Program-made: the position numbers and the translations under genes
In this document: positions 37,078-46,040 of the stretch, in pieces
How the letters are laid out: the number at the start of each line of letters is the position of its first letter
Numbering within the stretch: position 1 is the first letter of the stretch
Source of the DNA: Xylanibacter rarus
Lineage (GTDB): Bacteria; Bacteroidota; Bacteroidia; Bacteroidales; Bacteroidaceae
Direction: 5' to 3'
Length of the DNA: 64,000 nt
NCBI RefSeq assembly: GCF_001275135.1
Contig: NZ_LFQU01000003.1
Span: 1-64,000, forward strand
The notes under the pieces: model-generated
Databases searched by the model: none
Seen by the model: the letters and a program-made list of their open reading frames with translations, nothing else
What the model was told of the DNA's origin: nothing

Positions 37078-37581
37078 ATGGAAAAGACATGTATAATTTA
37101 CGGTTCGTCAACGGGAACCTGTCAGGCCATTGCCGAGAATATAGCCGGCAAGCTGGGTGTGGGAGCTGCCGACGTGCTTGACGTTTCAAGTATAGACGCT
37201 TCAACTCCGGATGCTTACACAAATCTGATTTTGGGCACCTCTACATGGGGAGCAGGTGAACTTCAGGACGACTGGTACGACGGACTTGAGACACTTAAGC
37301 AGGCCAACCTTGCCGGAAAGACCATTGCTCTGTTTGGCTGCGGCGACAGCGAGTCGTATGGCGACACGTTCTGCTCGGCTATCGGCGAGATATACAATGC
37401 GCTTAAAGACAGCGGAGCAAAGTTTGTCGGTGCCGTTTCGACAGACGGCTACACCTATGACGATTCAGCTGCCGTGGTAGACGGCTGCTTTGTGGGACTT
37501 GCGCTCGACGATGTAAATGAGCCGGACAAGACAGACTGCCGCATCGACGCATGGCTTGAAAGTATAAAGAACAGTCTTTAG
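37078..37581 (+). CDS. fldA: Flavodoxin (long-chain)
   Basis: Small FMN electron carrier replacing ferredoxin, typically under iron shortage. 167 residues. The FMN phosphate loop is G-S-S-T-G-T-C (residues 9-15), with T-S-T-W-G-A-G-E-L-Q-D-D-W and F-G-C-G-D-S-E-S-Y-G-D-T-F-C around the isoalloxazine. Full length. Followed 22 bases later by a DUF2023 gene, the standard pairing. May serve the Kor oxidoreductase encoded in this window. Confidence 0.96.
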   Translation: MEKTCIIYGSSTGTCQAIAENIAGKLGVGAADVLDVSSIDASTPDAYTNLILGTSTWGAGELQDDWYDGLETLKQANLAGKTIALFGCGDSESYGDTFCSAIGEIYNALKDSGAKFVGAVSTDGYTYDDSAAVVDGCFVGLALDDVNEPDKTDCRIDAWLESIKNSL

Positions 37582-37603
37582 TTAATTTAAAACAACATGA
37601 ATT

Positions 37604-37981
37604 ATGAGAACGGATGCCATTGTTACAGAGATACTGCCGCCTGACATGAAGGTGCTGATGAACCATATTTACGAGTATAAGAAAGGTGTGCGCCAGATGG
37701 TGCTCTTCACTTTCAACAAGCGATATGAGGACTATGCCACGGCACGTCTTAAGCGGCAGAACATCAGCTATATACTTCAGCCGGTGGGCAACGACCGCAT
37801 AAACCTGTTTTTCGGCCGCAAGCAGTGTCTCGAGGCTATCCGTCTCATGGTTACACGGCCGCTGAGCCAGCTCACGCCTGAGGAGGACTTCATCCTCGGA
37901 GCTATGCTCGGCTATGATATCTGCGCGCAGTGTGAGCGCTATTGTGAGCGTAAATGCCGCAGCTGCATGAAGGCACAATGA
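37604..37981 (+). CDS. DUF2023 family protein
   Basis: 125 residues, matching the family almost always found next to flavodoxin genes. Core: [16 protein letters not shown]-x-M-V-L-F-T. The C-terminus has five closely spaced Cys (C-x2-C-x3-C-x3-C-x2-C), which might bind a metal or cluster. Biochemical function is not established. Same transcript as fldA, ended by the hairpin at 38056. Confidence 0.88.
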   Translation: MRTDAIVTEILPPDMKVLMNHIYEYKKGVRQMVLFTFNKRYEDYATARLKRQNISYILQPVGNDRINLFFGRKQCLEAIRLMVTRPLSQLTPEEDFILGAMLGYDICAQCERYCERKCRSCMKAQ

Positions 37982-38055
37982 CGTAAAGTAGATGATAAAC
38001 TTTTTAGAAATCTTGTTCGCTAAGTAAAATTCATAATGTTTTTGTATACACTGAT

Positions 38056-38090
38056 CGTGGCCGGCTGTGAAGTCGGCCACGTCTTGTTTG
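38056..38090 (+). terminator. Probable terminator of the flavodoxin operon
   Basis: CGTGGCCG (38056-38063) pairs with CGGCCACG (38074-38081), followed by TCTTGTTTG, a weak T-tract. Confidence 0.6.
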
Positions 38091-38227
38091 TAAAGTTATG
38101 TTGGCTGCCGTGTCTTTCCGTATGCCGCCATTCTGTGGTATTACGTTTTATATGTTTAATTTGTTTCTTATTATTTGTAGGAACAAATAATTTTCATTAT
38201 CTTCGCAAATAAATAAGATTAGTGTGT

Positions 38228-38677
38228 ATGATAGAATATTTTGCCGATAATTTGTGGCAGATGTGGACTCTCATAGCCATTGTCTGTCTTATAGTAGAGC
38301 TTACCAACGGAGACTTCTATGTGATGTGTTTTTCCATTGGTGCGCTGCTTACGGTTCTTGTCTCGCTGTTTGTGCCGGGTTTTTATCTGCAGCTTTTCCT
38401 GTTTTTGCTGTTTTCGGTGTTGTGCATATTCTTTGTGCGTCCGTTTGCCATAAAGTATCTGCATGGCAGCCGTAAGGAGCGCCTTAGCAATGCCGATGCC
38501 ATTATAGGCCGTACAGGCCGCGTCAGCGAGACCATCGTTGAAGGCGGATACGGACGCGTGGCCATCGACGGCGACGACTGGAAAGCCGTCACGGCCAATG
38601 GCGAAAGTGTGGCTGTAGGGCAGAGCGTAAGGGTGATAGGGCGCGAGAGTATTATCATCACAGTAGAGAAAATTTGA
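38228..38677 (+). CDS. NfeD-family membrane protein
   Basis: 149 residues from ATG 38228 (a GTG two codons earlier is possible). Three membrane segments in the first 75 residues, then a C-terminal OB-fold (about 90-148, with G-R-T-G-R-V-S-E-T-I ... G-R-V-A-I-D-G-D-D-W-K-A). This is the short NfeD form (YbbK-like) that works with SPFH proteins of the QmcA class. The SPFH gene follows 27 bases downstream. Confidence 0.9.
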   Translation: MIEYFADNLWQMWTLIAIVCLIVELTNGDFYVMCFSIGALLTVLVSLFVPGFYLQLFLFLLFSVLCIFFVRPFAIKYLHGSRKERLSNADAIIGRTGRVSETIVEGGYGRVAIDGDDWKAVTANGESVAVGQSVRVIGRESIIITVEKI

Positions 38678-38704
38678 TTTAATAACCTAATAATCTTTTA
38701 AATT

Positions 38705-39658
38705 ATGGACATCGTTGCTTATATCTTTATTGCGCTAATTATATGTGCGCTCATCGTAGTGAAGAAGAGTCTTGTCATCATACCTCAGTCGGAAACAAAG
38801 ATTATAGAGCGTCTCGGCAAGTATTATGCCACGCTGAAACCCGGAATAAACATCATCATACCGTTTATTGACCGCGCCAAGGAGATTGTAACCATGCGCC
38901 GCGGCCGCTACATCTACAGCAACTCTATCGACCTTCGTGAGCAGGTCTATGACTTCGACAAGCAGAACGTGATTACAAAAGACAATGTGCAGACGCAGAT
39001 CAACGCCCTGCTTTATTTTCAGATTGTAGATCCGTTCAAGGCTGTTTATGAGATAAGCAATCTGCCCAATGCCATCGAGAAACTTACGCAGACCACTCTG
39101 CGTAACATCATCGGAGAGCTTGAACTCGACCAGACGCTCACATCGCGCGACACGATAAACACCAAGCTGCGCGCCGTGCTCGACGATGCCACCAACAAAT
39201 GGGGTATTAAGGTTAACCGCGTTGAGCTCCAGGACATCACACCTCCTGAGAGCGTGCTTCAGGCAATGGAGAAGCAGATGCAGGCAGAACGCAACAAGCG
39301 TGCCACCATTCTTACGAGCGAGGGCGAGAAGGCTGCTGCCATACTTAAGTCGGAAGGCGAGAAGACAGCCATAATAAACAAAGCTGAGGCCGACAAGCAG
39401 ATGGCCATACTCAACGCCGAGGGCGAGGCTCAGGCCAAGATACGCAAGGCTGAGGCCGAGGCAATAGCCATACAGAAGATTACTGAAGCTGTGGGCAAGA
39501 GCACCAATCCTGCCAATTATCTGTTGGCACAGAAGTATATCAAGATGCTCGAAGACGTTGCCAGCGGCGACAAGACCAAAACCGTTTATCTGCCTTATGA
39601 GGCCACAAACCTTATGGGCAGCATAGGAGGAATAAAAGATTTGTTTAAGTCAGAATAA
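38705..39658 (+). CDS. SPFH/Band 7 protein, QmcA/stomatin-like
   Basis: 317 residues. N-terminal membrane anchor (about 3-22), SPFH domain (about 25-200), and a long Ala/Glu/Lys coiled coil (about 195-265) with repeated S-E-G-E-K and A-E-G-E-A units, then a hydrophobic C-terminal part. These proteins form membrane microdomain scaffolds and often influence membrane proteases. The NfeD partner upstream supports the call. Confidence 0.93.
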   Translation: MDIVAYIFIALIICALIVVKKSLVIIPQSETKIIERLGKYYATLKPGINIIIPFIDRAKEIVTMRRGRYIYSNSIDLREQVYDFDKQNVITKDNVQTQINALLYFQIVDPFKAVYEISNLPNAIEKLTQTTLRNIIGELELDQTLTSRDTINTKLRAVLDDATNKWGIKVNRVELQDITPPESVLQAMEKQMQAERNKRATILTSEGEKAAAILKSEGEKTAIINKAEADKQMAILNAEGEAQAKIRKAEAEAIAIQKITEAVGKSTNPANYLLAQKYIKMLEDVASGDKTKTVYLPYEATNLMGSIGGIKDLFKSE

Positions 39659-39873
39659 TAACTTTAAAATTTTTATGGTATAAGGAGACGTGAATAAGTT
39701 ATAATGCCGGTTGGTGCCGAAGGTTGCTGCCGTTGGTGGCAGCGTGCCGTTACGGTGATGTGTCACTGTCAGGCCGCTGCGCAAATAGTGCGGCCGTTAG
39801 TCATTGCCTCATTAAGTCTATATAGAGTTCCGGCCGGATAACAGTTTGCGTTTCTCCGTTTATTTTATTTGTT

Positions 39874-40965
39874 ATGTTGAATATTTGTATAGTTGCCGGC
39901 GCACGGCCAAACTTTATCAAAGTGGCTCCGCTTGTGAGAGCCGTTATCAAGGCCAAGGAAGAAGGCCGCGAAATCGACTACCGTCTGGTTTATGCAGGAA
40001 CAAAAGAAGATGCCACGCTAGAGTCGTCTCTTTTCAGTGACCTCGAAATCAGTGAGCCTGATGTTTATCTGGGCGTCGACTGTGTCAGTCTTAATGAACT
40101 TACAGGCCGTGTCATGGCCGAGTTTGACAAATATCTTGAAGCCAATCCTGCCGACGTGGTTATTGTTGTCGACGACTTGGCTTCAACAATGGCTGTTGCC
40201 ATTGTTACAAAGAAACACGGCGTTACGCTTGCACACCTCGTGGCAGGAACACGTTCGTTTGACATCAAGATGCCGAAAGAAATCAACCGTCTTGTCATCG
40301 ACGGCCTTTCAGACCTTCTTTTCACGGCCGGTATGGGCAGCAACAGCATCGTTACGCGCGAAGGTGCCGAGCTGTCGCAGGTCTACATGGTGGGCAACAT
40401 CCTTATGGATACGCTGCGCTACAACCGCGCCCGCTTTGTGCGTCCTGCCGTCCTCGATGAACTTGGCATCAGCGACAACCGCTATCTGGTGTTCACTCTT
40501 AACCGTAAGGCTCTTATTGCAGATGCCGACAACCTGAAGAAGATGGTTGTTGCCATGTGTCGTGCTGCAGGTGACATTAAGATTGTGGCACCGCTCCGTT
40601 CTGCGGCTAAGGCTGTTGTCGAGCAGTTTGCGGCAGAATGCGGCAATCTTGTCATTGTCAATCCTCTGTCATATCTTGAGTTTGGTTATCTAACTGCTAA
40701 CGCCATGGGTATTGTTACCGACTCGGGCAATGTGGCAGAAGAAGCTACTTTCAATAGTGTTCCATGCATAACGCTTAACAGCTATACAGAGCATATAGAG
40801 ACGGTTAAGTGCGGTTCAAACGTGCTTGTTGGCGAGAATGCAGAAAAACTGGCAGAAGCCGTTGCCGACATGGTTGGCGGAAATTGGAAGAAATGCTCGT
40901 TGCCCGACCGCTGGGATGGTCGCACGGCAGAGCGTATTGTGCAGATTCTTTTAGAAATGAAATAA
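39874..40965 (+). CDS. Divergent UDP-GlcNAc 2-epimerase-fold protein
   Basis: 363 residues with the two-Rossmann GT-B-like fold of non-hydrolysing WecB/MnaA epimerases. G-A-R-P-N replaces G-T-R-P-E near residue 9. V-V-D-D-L replaces the V-H-G-D-T block (Asp101 kept). L-V-A-G-T-R-S replaces V-E-A-G-L-R, so the catalytic Glu117 equivalent is Val123. P-K-E-I-N-R keeps one Glu. F-T-L-N-R-K-A replaces the His213 region. D-S-G-N-V-A-E-E-A near the end matches the UDP-binding D-S-G-G-x-x-E-E-A. The substrate or reaction has probably changed. An SDR gene follows 4 bases downstream. Confidence 0.75.
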   Translation: MLNICIVAGARPNFIKVAPLVRAVIKAKEEGREIDYRLVYAGTKEDATLESSLFSDLEISEPDVYLGVDCVSLNELTGRVMAEFDKYLEANPADVVIVVDDLASTMAVAIVTKKHGVTLAHLVAGTRSFDIKMPKEINRLVIDGLSDLLFTAGMGSNSIVTREGAELSQVYMVGNILMDTLRYNRARFVRPAVLDELGISDNRYLVFTLNRKALIADADNLKKMVVAMCRAAGDIKIVAPLRSAAKAVVEQFAAECGNLVIVNPLSYLEFGYLTANAMGIVTDSGNVAEEATFNSVPCITLNSYTEHIETVKCGSNVLVGENAEKLAEAVADMVGGNWKKCSLPDRWDGRTAERIVQILLEMK

Positions 40966-40969
40966 CAAA

Positions 40970-41752
40970 ATGGAAAGGAAGGTTGTATTGATTACCGGTG
41001 CCACAAGCGGTATTGGGGAAGCTTGTGCGCGTAAGTTTGCCGAGGGAGGTTACGATTTAATCCTTACAGGACGTAATGAGGATAAACTTAAGGCAATATG
41101 TGAAAAGGTAAAGGCGTTTGGAGCTGACGTGCTGCCGCTGACATTTGATGTAAGAGACCGCGAAGCTGCCACTGCGGCTGTTGAGTCGTTGCAGGGAAAA
41201 TGGAAGACTGTCGACGTGCTGATAAACAATGCTGGTCTTGCTCTTGGACTCGATAAGGAGTATGAGGGCGATTGGGAAGATTGGACAACAATGATTGATA
41301 CCAATATAAAGGGACTGCTCATAATGACTCGACTCGTTGTTCCTGCCATGGTAGAGCGCAACAAGGGCCATATCATCAATATCGGTTCTGTGGCAGGTGA
41401 TGCTGCTTATGCCGGAGGAAATGTTTATTGTGCTACTAAAGCTGCAGTGAAAGCTCTTTCTGACGGACTGCGTATTGATGTCGCACACACAGCTGTGCGT
41501 GTTACAAACGTTAAGCCCGGGCTGGTTGAAACCAATTTCAGTGTTGTCCGATTCCATGGCAATCAGGAGAAAGCCGACAATGTATATAAAGGAGTTCAGC
41601 CCCTTACCGGCGATGATATAGCTGATGTTGCATTCTATGCAGCAAGTGCTCCTGAGCATGTGCAGATTGCTGAAGTGCTTGTTCTTGCTACGCATCAGGC
41701 CAATGGTACGGTCATCGACCGTAATCCTGACAGGGTAGAGCATCTTTCATAA
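40970..41752 (+). CDS. SDR-family NAD(P)-dependent oxidoreductase (YdfG-like)
   Basis: 260 residues, classical short-chain dehydrogenase. The cofactor motif T-G-A-T-S-G-I-G is at 8-15, N-N-A-G at about 87-90, catalytic Ser in I-G-S-V-A-G-D, and Y-C-A-T-K at about 154-158. The Arg after T-G in I-L-T-G-R suits NADP. It resembles E. coli YdfG, a 3-hydroxy-acid/serine dehydrogenase, but substrate is uncertain. Co-transcribed with the epimerase-like gene. Confidence 0.9.
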   Translation: MERKVVLITGATSGIGEACARKFAEGGYDLILTGRNEDKLKAICEKVKAFGADVLPLTFDVRDREAATAAVESLQGKWKTVDVLINNAGLALGLDKEYEGDWEDWTTMIDTNIKGLLIMTRLVVPAMVERNKGHIINIGSVAGDAAYAGGNVYCATKAAVKALSDGLRIDVAHTAVRVTNVKPGLVETNFSVVRFHGNQEKADNVYKGVQPLTGDDIADVAFYAASAPEHVQIAEVLVLATHQANGTVIDRNPDRVEHLS

Positions 41753-41880
41753 TGAATCGGTTGGTGTACAGAGCTGGCCCATCACGCCTGTATGCTGTTT
41801 GCAATGTACTTGAATAGATGTTTCATCTGGTCTGTTAGTTTGTTGGCAATACAATCCATGACAGAGTTACTGTATTACAT

Positions 41881-41930
41881 AAACGAAAGAGGGGCAAGCC
41901 TAAACGGTTTGTCCCTCTTTCGTTTATTGT
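41881..41930 (+). terminator. Strong terminator after the SDR gene
   Basis: AAACGAAAGAGGGGCAAGCC (41881-41900), loop TAAAC, and a matching 20-base right arm (41906-41925) with two G-U pairs, followed by ATTGT. Also suits the convergent gene beyond. Confidence 0.85.
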
Positions 41931-42010
41931 CTATATTTTAAAATATAACATCATGTCTTTTTATTTGGCATCCTTGTTTTTGTCGCCTTCAGACATTTGT
42001 TTCCGCATAG

Positions 42011-43543
42011 TTATTTTACTGCATATTTCTTTTTGTTGATGATGTAAACACCTCTTGTCAGACCGTCAAGTGCATTGTCGGCCTTTACGTTAGAGCGGAT
42101 TTTTTGTCCGGCAATATTATATACATCAACATTATCGTTAACGCCGTTGGTTATGCTTTCGATACCGGTTGACACTGTGTTTTTGTATAGACATACAGCT
42201 GTCTGTTGGCTGCTGGCCTTGTAGCAGGCGAAGCGCGGACTCGTCTTATTGTAGTTGATAAATCTGTCAGGGTAGGCTTTGTTGCCTATTTCCGTGTTGC
42301 CGTTGCTTATGCTTATTTCCCACAATGCGTTGTCCGTGTCAGCGTCGGTCTTGTTTCCCAGTTTATTATCACTGCTGTTCAGAGACAGATAGACGTTTTC
42401 GGTAGCATCATAGAACGTATAGTATCCGTTGGATGTTCCGAGGATAAGCTGGTAAGGCTTGCCGTCCTTGTTGATTTCTGTAGTTATCTGATTGTCTGAT
42501 ATGCTCACTGTTGCGCTGTTTCTTATGTTATTTCCGCTTTCAGCCAATGCAGTTCCTGCCTCTTCACACACGATGATATAGCCGTATCCCACAGTCAGGT
42601 CATCGGCAGACATAACCTTTTTGTAAGTTTGCTCGCCTTCTATCGGGTCTGGATCAGGATCTGGGTCTGGGTCGGGATCCGGGTCGGGAGTTATTCCTGT
42701 TTCAGGTTCAACGTAGTTGTCGTAACTGAAACTGTCTGCGGTGTTGTTGCCCCATACATATTGTTCAAGTCCCGGATAGTCGACATAAGGATTTCTGTTC
42801 TGTTGGAATCCGTACACGGCATTGTTTCTGTCTATCTCCTTTTGGCTCACAGGATCTTCCGCAGCCCATTTCAGCAGCATCTTCAATGCCCATTCGGTCA
42901 ATGCCGGATACTTGTTGTGGGCCAGCATGTCGCTGTTCCAGGTTGATACATTCTCTTCATAGCAAGTAACCATATAGAAGTATATGCGTGCGAAGTCGCC
43001 TTTGTATTCGTCGTTTGGTTCAAATACAATGCCGCTGTATCCGCTGACAGACGAAGGGCCTAGTTTGCTGAAGCCTCCTGCTGATGTGTATGAGGGGCTG
43101 TCTGTTTCGCCAAAAGGATAGTTGCTTCGTCTTCCGTTGACGTATCCGTCGGTCGGTACGAGATGAACGAGGTCGGTATACATCGGCCTGGCATCGTCGA
43201 ACCAACTTTTGGGCATAGAGTGCTCGCGGTTATATACATCGCCTTCGTTTTTATAGTTTCCAGCCTGGTCGGAGCCGAAAGTAAAGTTTGTGATACTTGA
43301 ATACATATCCCATACTTTTCCGTCGTCGCGTACGTCTGTTGTTCTGAAGCAGTCCCATAGGGCGTCGTATGACAATTCCTTGTGATTCCTGATAATTTCA
43401 GAAAGCGCTGTTTTCAGTTCACTTCCTTTTTTGCCGTCAGCGTTCTTGTAGTAAGTTCCGCTGTTGTTGGGGCCTTGCGCAAACAGTTGAGTCAGCATCA
43501 AGATCAGGCTGTTCAGCACGACCGTTCTTTTAAGGTTGATCAT
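42011..43543 (-). CDS. Secreted endonuclease I-family protein, T9SS substrate
   Basis: 510 residues. Signal peptide (about 1-23, ending L-F-A-Q). The endonuclease I (EndA/NucM) domain spans about 35-270 with the metal-site stretch Y-N-R-E-H-S-M-P-K-S-W-F and L-V-P-T-D-G-Y-V-N-G-R-R-S-N-Y-P-F-G intact. A linker of eight Asp-Pro pairs leads to a beta domain (about 300-440). A T9SS type A sorting domain closes the protein (V-D-V-Y-N-I-A-G-Q-K-I ... G-V-Y-I-I-N-K-K-K-Y). Probably a surface nuclease for DNA digestion. Alone on its transcript. Confidence 0.9.
   Translation of the reverse strand: MINLKRTVVLNSLILMLTQLFAQGPNNSGTYYKNADGKKGSELKTALSEIIRNHKELSYDALWDCFRTTDVRDDGKVWDMYSSITNFTFGSDQAGNYKNEGDVYNREHSMPKSWFDDARPMYTDLVHLVPTDGYVNGRRSNYPFGETDSPSYTSAGGFSKLGPSSVSGYSGIVFEPNDEYKGDFARIYFYMVTCYEENVSTWNSDMLAHNKYPALTEWALKMLLKWAAEDPVSQKEIDRNNAVYGFQQNRNPYVDYPGLEQYVWGNNTADSFSYDNYVEPETGITPDPDPDPDPDPDPDPIEGEQTYKKVMSADDLTVGYGYIIVCEEAGTALAESGNNIRNSATVSISDNQITTEINKDGKPYQLILGTSNGYYTFYDATENVYLSLNSSDNKLGNKTDADTDNALWEISISNGNTEIGNKAYPDRFINYNKTSPRFACYKASSQQTAVCLYKNTVSTGIESITNGVNDNVDVYNIAGQKIRSNVKADNALDGLTRGVYIINKKKYAVK
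42640..42696 (-). repeat. Asp-Pro codon repeat (6-base period)
   Basis: Within the endonuclease gene, eight consecutive Asp-Pro dipeptides are encoded by alternating GA(C/T)-CC(N) codons. A stiff acidic spacer between the nuclease and the C-terminal domains; repeat number may vary by slippage. Confidence 0.8.
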
Positions 43544-43583
43544 ATTTTAAGTTTTATGTTTATTTTATAAAAGCCAAAAGAGG

Positions 43584-43973
43584 TTATTTGCAGGTTTTCT
43601 TGCCTCTCTTTTCCCATTCTATAATACCTCCGTCAAGGTCTATCACCTTATATCCTTCTTCTGTCAGAAGTTGGGCTGCATCAGCGCTTCTTCTTCCGCT
43701 TCGGCAGTAAACTGCAACAGGTTTGTCCTTTTTCAGTATCTTGCGTGCCTTTGTCATAAAGTCTGGTTGCAGTTTGTCGATGTTAATAACACTGTCGGCA
43801 TCGATGTGTGCCTCGTTAAACTCTTCTGCTGTCCTTACGTCAAGCAATTGTACGCTGTCTGAAGAAATGACAGTTTCAAATTCATTGGCGTCAACAGTCT
43901 TGAAGTTTTGTTGTCCGCAGCTGAACAAGCTGCCTGAAACTAACGTCATGATTGATAAAATTAATCTGTTCAT
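43584..43973 (-). CDS. Rhodanese-domain lipoprotein
   Basis: 129 residues from ATG 43973. Lipoprotein signal ending S-L-F-S-C (Cys at about 19), then one rhodanese domain with L-L-D-V-R-T-A-E-E-F-N-E-A-H-I and the active loop Y-C-R-S-G-R-R (catalytic Cys). The domain is periplasmic or surface-attached, possibly in sulfur transfer or thiol homeostasis. A -7 box (rc of 43992-43999, TATATTTG) lies directly upstream. Confidence 0.9.
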   Translation of the reverse strand: MNRLILSIMTLVSGSLFSCGQQNFKTVDANEFETVISSDSVQLLDVRTAEEFNEAHIDADSVINIDKLQPDFMTKARKILKKDKPVAVYCRSGRRSADAAQLLTEEGYKVIDLDGGIIEWEKRGKKTCK

Positions 43974-44122
43974 AAAATAAGAAATATTCCGCAAATATAC
44001 TTATTTTGACTCAAACAGAAAATGCCTGCCAAGGATTTTCATATAATTTTATCATATTGGCAGGTTGGCTGTTATTGTTCCTTTGGTAATAAATATTTAT
44101 ACTGACAGAATGAAAAAGGTTG

Positions 44123-45079
44123 TTATCTGTCTGGCTGTTTCAATGCAAATCTTACCATCAAAGGCAGATGGTCACTGTAGCCGTTGCGGTATCTCCATGC
44201 TCTGTATGTGCGGTATGGCTGCAATCCGCCGTATTTTTCATCAGGCTCAAGCATGAAAGTCTGGTCGTTTATTCTTCCGAAGACCTTCATGCCATAAAGC
44301 CTTTGGCTCACCATAATATGGTCTATGCTGTTCCACTCGCCTTTATATTTGTATGTAGCTTTAGCTCCGTTGCTGCCTTTAGCGTCATGTGAGGCGTTTT
44401 TCATTCCATGAAGCTGCAGTTGCATAAGTGCCTTGCTGTCAGCATAGTCATTAAAGTCGCCGGCAATTATAATGTTTGGGTCACTGCTGGCAAGACGTAT
44501 TGAGTCGATAGCTCCGCATAATGTCTTGGCGATAAGCATCCTGTGTGGGCGTGTAGGCTTTTCGCCTCCATAGCGGCTTGGCGCATGAACTACGAATATA
44601 TGCAGCGTGTCATCGGTTATAATTCTTCCTGCCACATACAGTATGTCGCGTGTCGGCCTCATTCCCTCCATCGGTTTTATGCGTAGCGGATAGTGCCGTA
44701 TTGGCTGAAAATGCATGGGGTCGTATATTAAGGCAACGTCTATTCCTCTTTCGTCAGGCGAGTTGGTCACTAAATATTCGTAATTTGCGTTGCGTAGCAG
44801 TGAGCGTTTGGTAAGATCTCGCATAATGCTGTCATTCTCAACCTCACATAATGCAACGAGGTCTGGCAGATGCCAGTCTTTGCCGTCCATTCCACATGAT
44901 ATGATTGCCTTTGAGATATTGTTCAGCTTATTCCAATATTTTCGTTCTGTCCACTTGCGGTCTCCTTCAGGAGTGAATTCGATGTCGTTTTTCAGACTGT
45001 CGTGTCTGAAGTCAAAAAGATTCTCACAGTTAAATTCCACAAATGTGAGAAAAGCCGTTAGAAAAAGAAATGTGTTCAT
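44123..45079 (-). CDS. Exported endonuclease/exonuclease/phosphatase-family protein
   Basis: 318 residues. A hydrophobic N-terminus (about 1-12) suggests export. EEP-fold signatures: F-N-C-E-N-L-F-D near residue 17, A-L-C-E-V-E-N (metal Glu), V-V-H-A-P-S-R, I-A-G-D-F-N-D (catalytic Asp/Asn) and Y-S-D-H-L-P-L near the end (catalytic His). Could act on nucleic acids or phospho-lipids; not resolved. It lies 85 bases after tyrA on the same strand, so it may be read from the aromatic operon. Confidence 0.85.
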   Translation of the reverse strand: MNTFLFLTAFLTFVEFNCENLFDFRHDSLKNDIEFTPEGDRKWTERKYWNKLNNISKAIISCGMDGKDWHLPDLVALCEVENDSIMRDLTKRSLLRNANYEYLVTNSPDERGIDVALIYDPMHFQPIRHYPLRIKPMEGMRPTRDILYVAGRIITDDTLHIFVVHAPSRYGGEKPTRPHRMLIAKTLCGAIDSIRLASSDPNIIIAGDFNDYADSKALMQLQLHGMKNASHDAKGSNGAKATYKYKGEWNSIDHIMVSQRLYGMKVFGRINDQTFMLEPDEKYGGLQPYRTYRAWRYRNGYSDHLPLMVRFALKQPDR

Positions 45080-45164
45080 GATATTAGTCGTTGTCAGGTT
45101 ATTAGCTTTGGTCGTTTTTGCAGGAAGGCATATCTGCCGTGAGTTGTTGCCCTATGTCTTATTA

Positions 45165-45956
45165 TCAGTCTATGGCAATGTCACGTCTTACGTTGTCGCG
45201 TATCTTTGTTAGATATTCTTTCATGCCTTCGGCGTCTTTGTTGTCAATTATCTCGAGCAGCAGTTTCAGTTCAGTCCTTATCTGTTCCACCTGTTTTGAT
45301 GTGTACGGATTGAACAGTATTTCCTGTAACAGAAAATCGTCTTCGTTGAGTACGCCTTTGGCAATGTTCATATGGCGCTTGAACGTTGTTCCGGGAGCGT
45401 CTTGATGCTTCATGACTGCCGCAAAAACAAATGTGCTGACGAAAGGAATGCTCAGTGAGTAGGCGACAGTCTTGTCGTGCTCTTCAAAAGAATACTCATA
45501 TATGTTGAGGCCGAGCCGGCTGTACAGATCTTTAAAGAAGATTCGTCCCATGTAGTCGCCTTCGCTTATTATTATGGCGTTTTCATGGCTCAACTGGTTC
45601 AGATTGGCAAATGTTGGTCCGAACATAGGATGAGTGGACACGTAGCGATGTCCGCAGTGTTCATAGAAGTCTTTCAGGCCGGTCTTTACAGACGAGATGT
45701 CGCTTATTATGCAGTCGGCCGGCAGATGCGGCATAACTTCTTTGAATGCCGATATGGTGTATTTTACTGTAACGGCATTGATCACAAGTTCCGGACGAAA
45801 TTCGTCAATCTCATCAAGTGCAGTAAAGCGCAATGTGTTGTAAGTAAATCTCAACCGTTCGGGATTCTTTTCATATACTGCGGTTTCGTGCTCAAAACTG
45901 AGCAAATCGAGAAAGAAGCTTCCCATTTTGCCTGCGCCTAGTACAAGTATTCTCAT
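45165..45956 (-). CDS. tyrA: Prephenate dehydrogenase
   Basis: Oxidative decarboxylation of prephenate to 4-hydroxyphenylpyruvate for tyrosine. 263 residues from ATG 45956 (M-R-I-L-V-L-G-A-G-K-M-G-S-F-F), which starts at the dinucleotide fold; the longer frame adds 12 non-conserved codons. D-I-S-S-V-K-T-G and V-S-T-H-P-M-F-G-P are the family core with catalytic His. Last biosynthetic gene of the aromatic operon; a stable hairpin separates it from the DAHPS gene. Confidence 0.93.
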   Translation of the reverse strand: MRILVLGAGKMGSFFLDLLSFEHETAVYEKNPERLRFTYNTLRFTALDEIDEFRPELVINAVTVKYTISAFKEVMPHLPADCIISDISSVKTGLKDFYEHCGHRYVSTHPMFGPTFANLNQLSHENAIIISEGDYMGRIFFKDLYSRLGLNIYEYSFEEHDKTVAYSLSIPFVSTFVFAAVMKHQDAPGTTFKRHMNIAKGVLNEDDFLLQEILFNPYTSKQVEQIRTELKLLLEIIDNKDAEGMKEYLTKIRDNVRRDIAID

Positions 45957-45988
45957 GTTTTTCGTATTTTGGTATAAGCAGGCGGTCT

Positions 45989-46024
45989 GCACGCGCCATC
46001 ATCAGTTTTATGAATGGCGCGTGC
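45989..46024 (-). other. Stable hairpin in the aromatic operon
   Basis: GCACGCGCCAT (45989-45999) and ATGGCGCGTGC (46014-46024) form a perfect 11-bp stem with a 14-base loop in the gap between the DAHPS and tyrA genes. No T-run follows on the coding strand. It may be an mRNA processing or stability element. Confidence 0.55.
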
Positions 46025-46040
46025 GTTCCGTATACTTATA

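Noticed and set aside
42640-42700. CRISPR-like short repeat
   Set aside because: The period is 6 bases and in frame as Asp-Pro codons; no spacers or cas genes.
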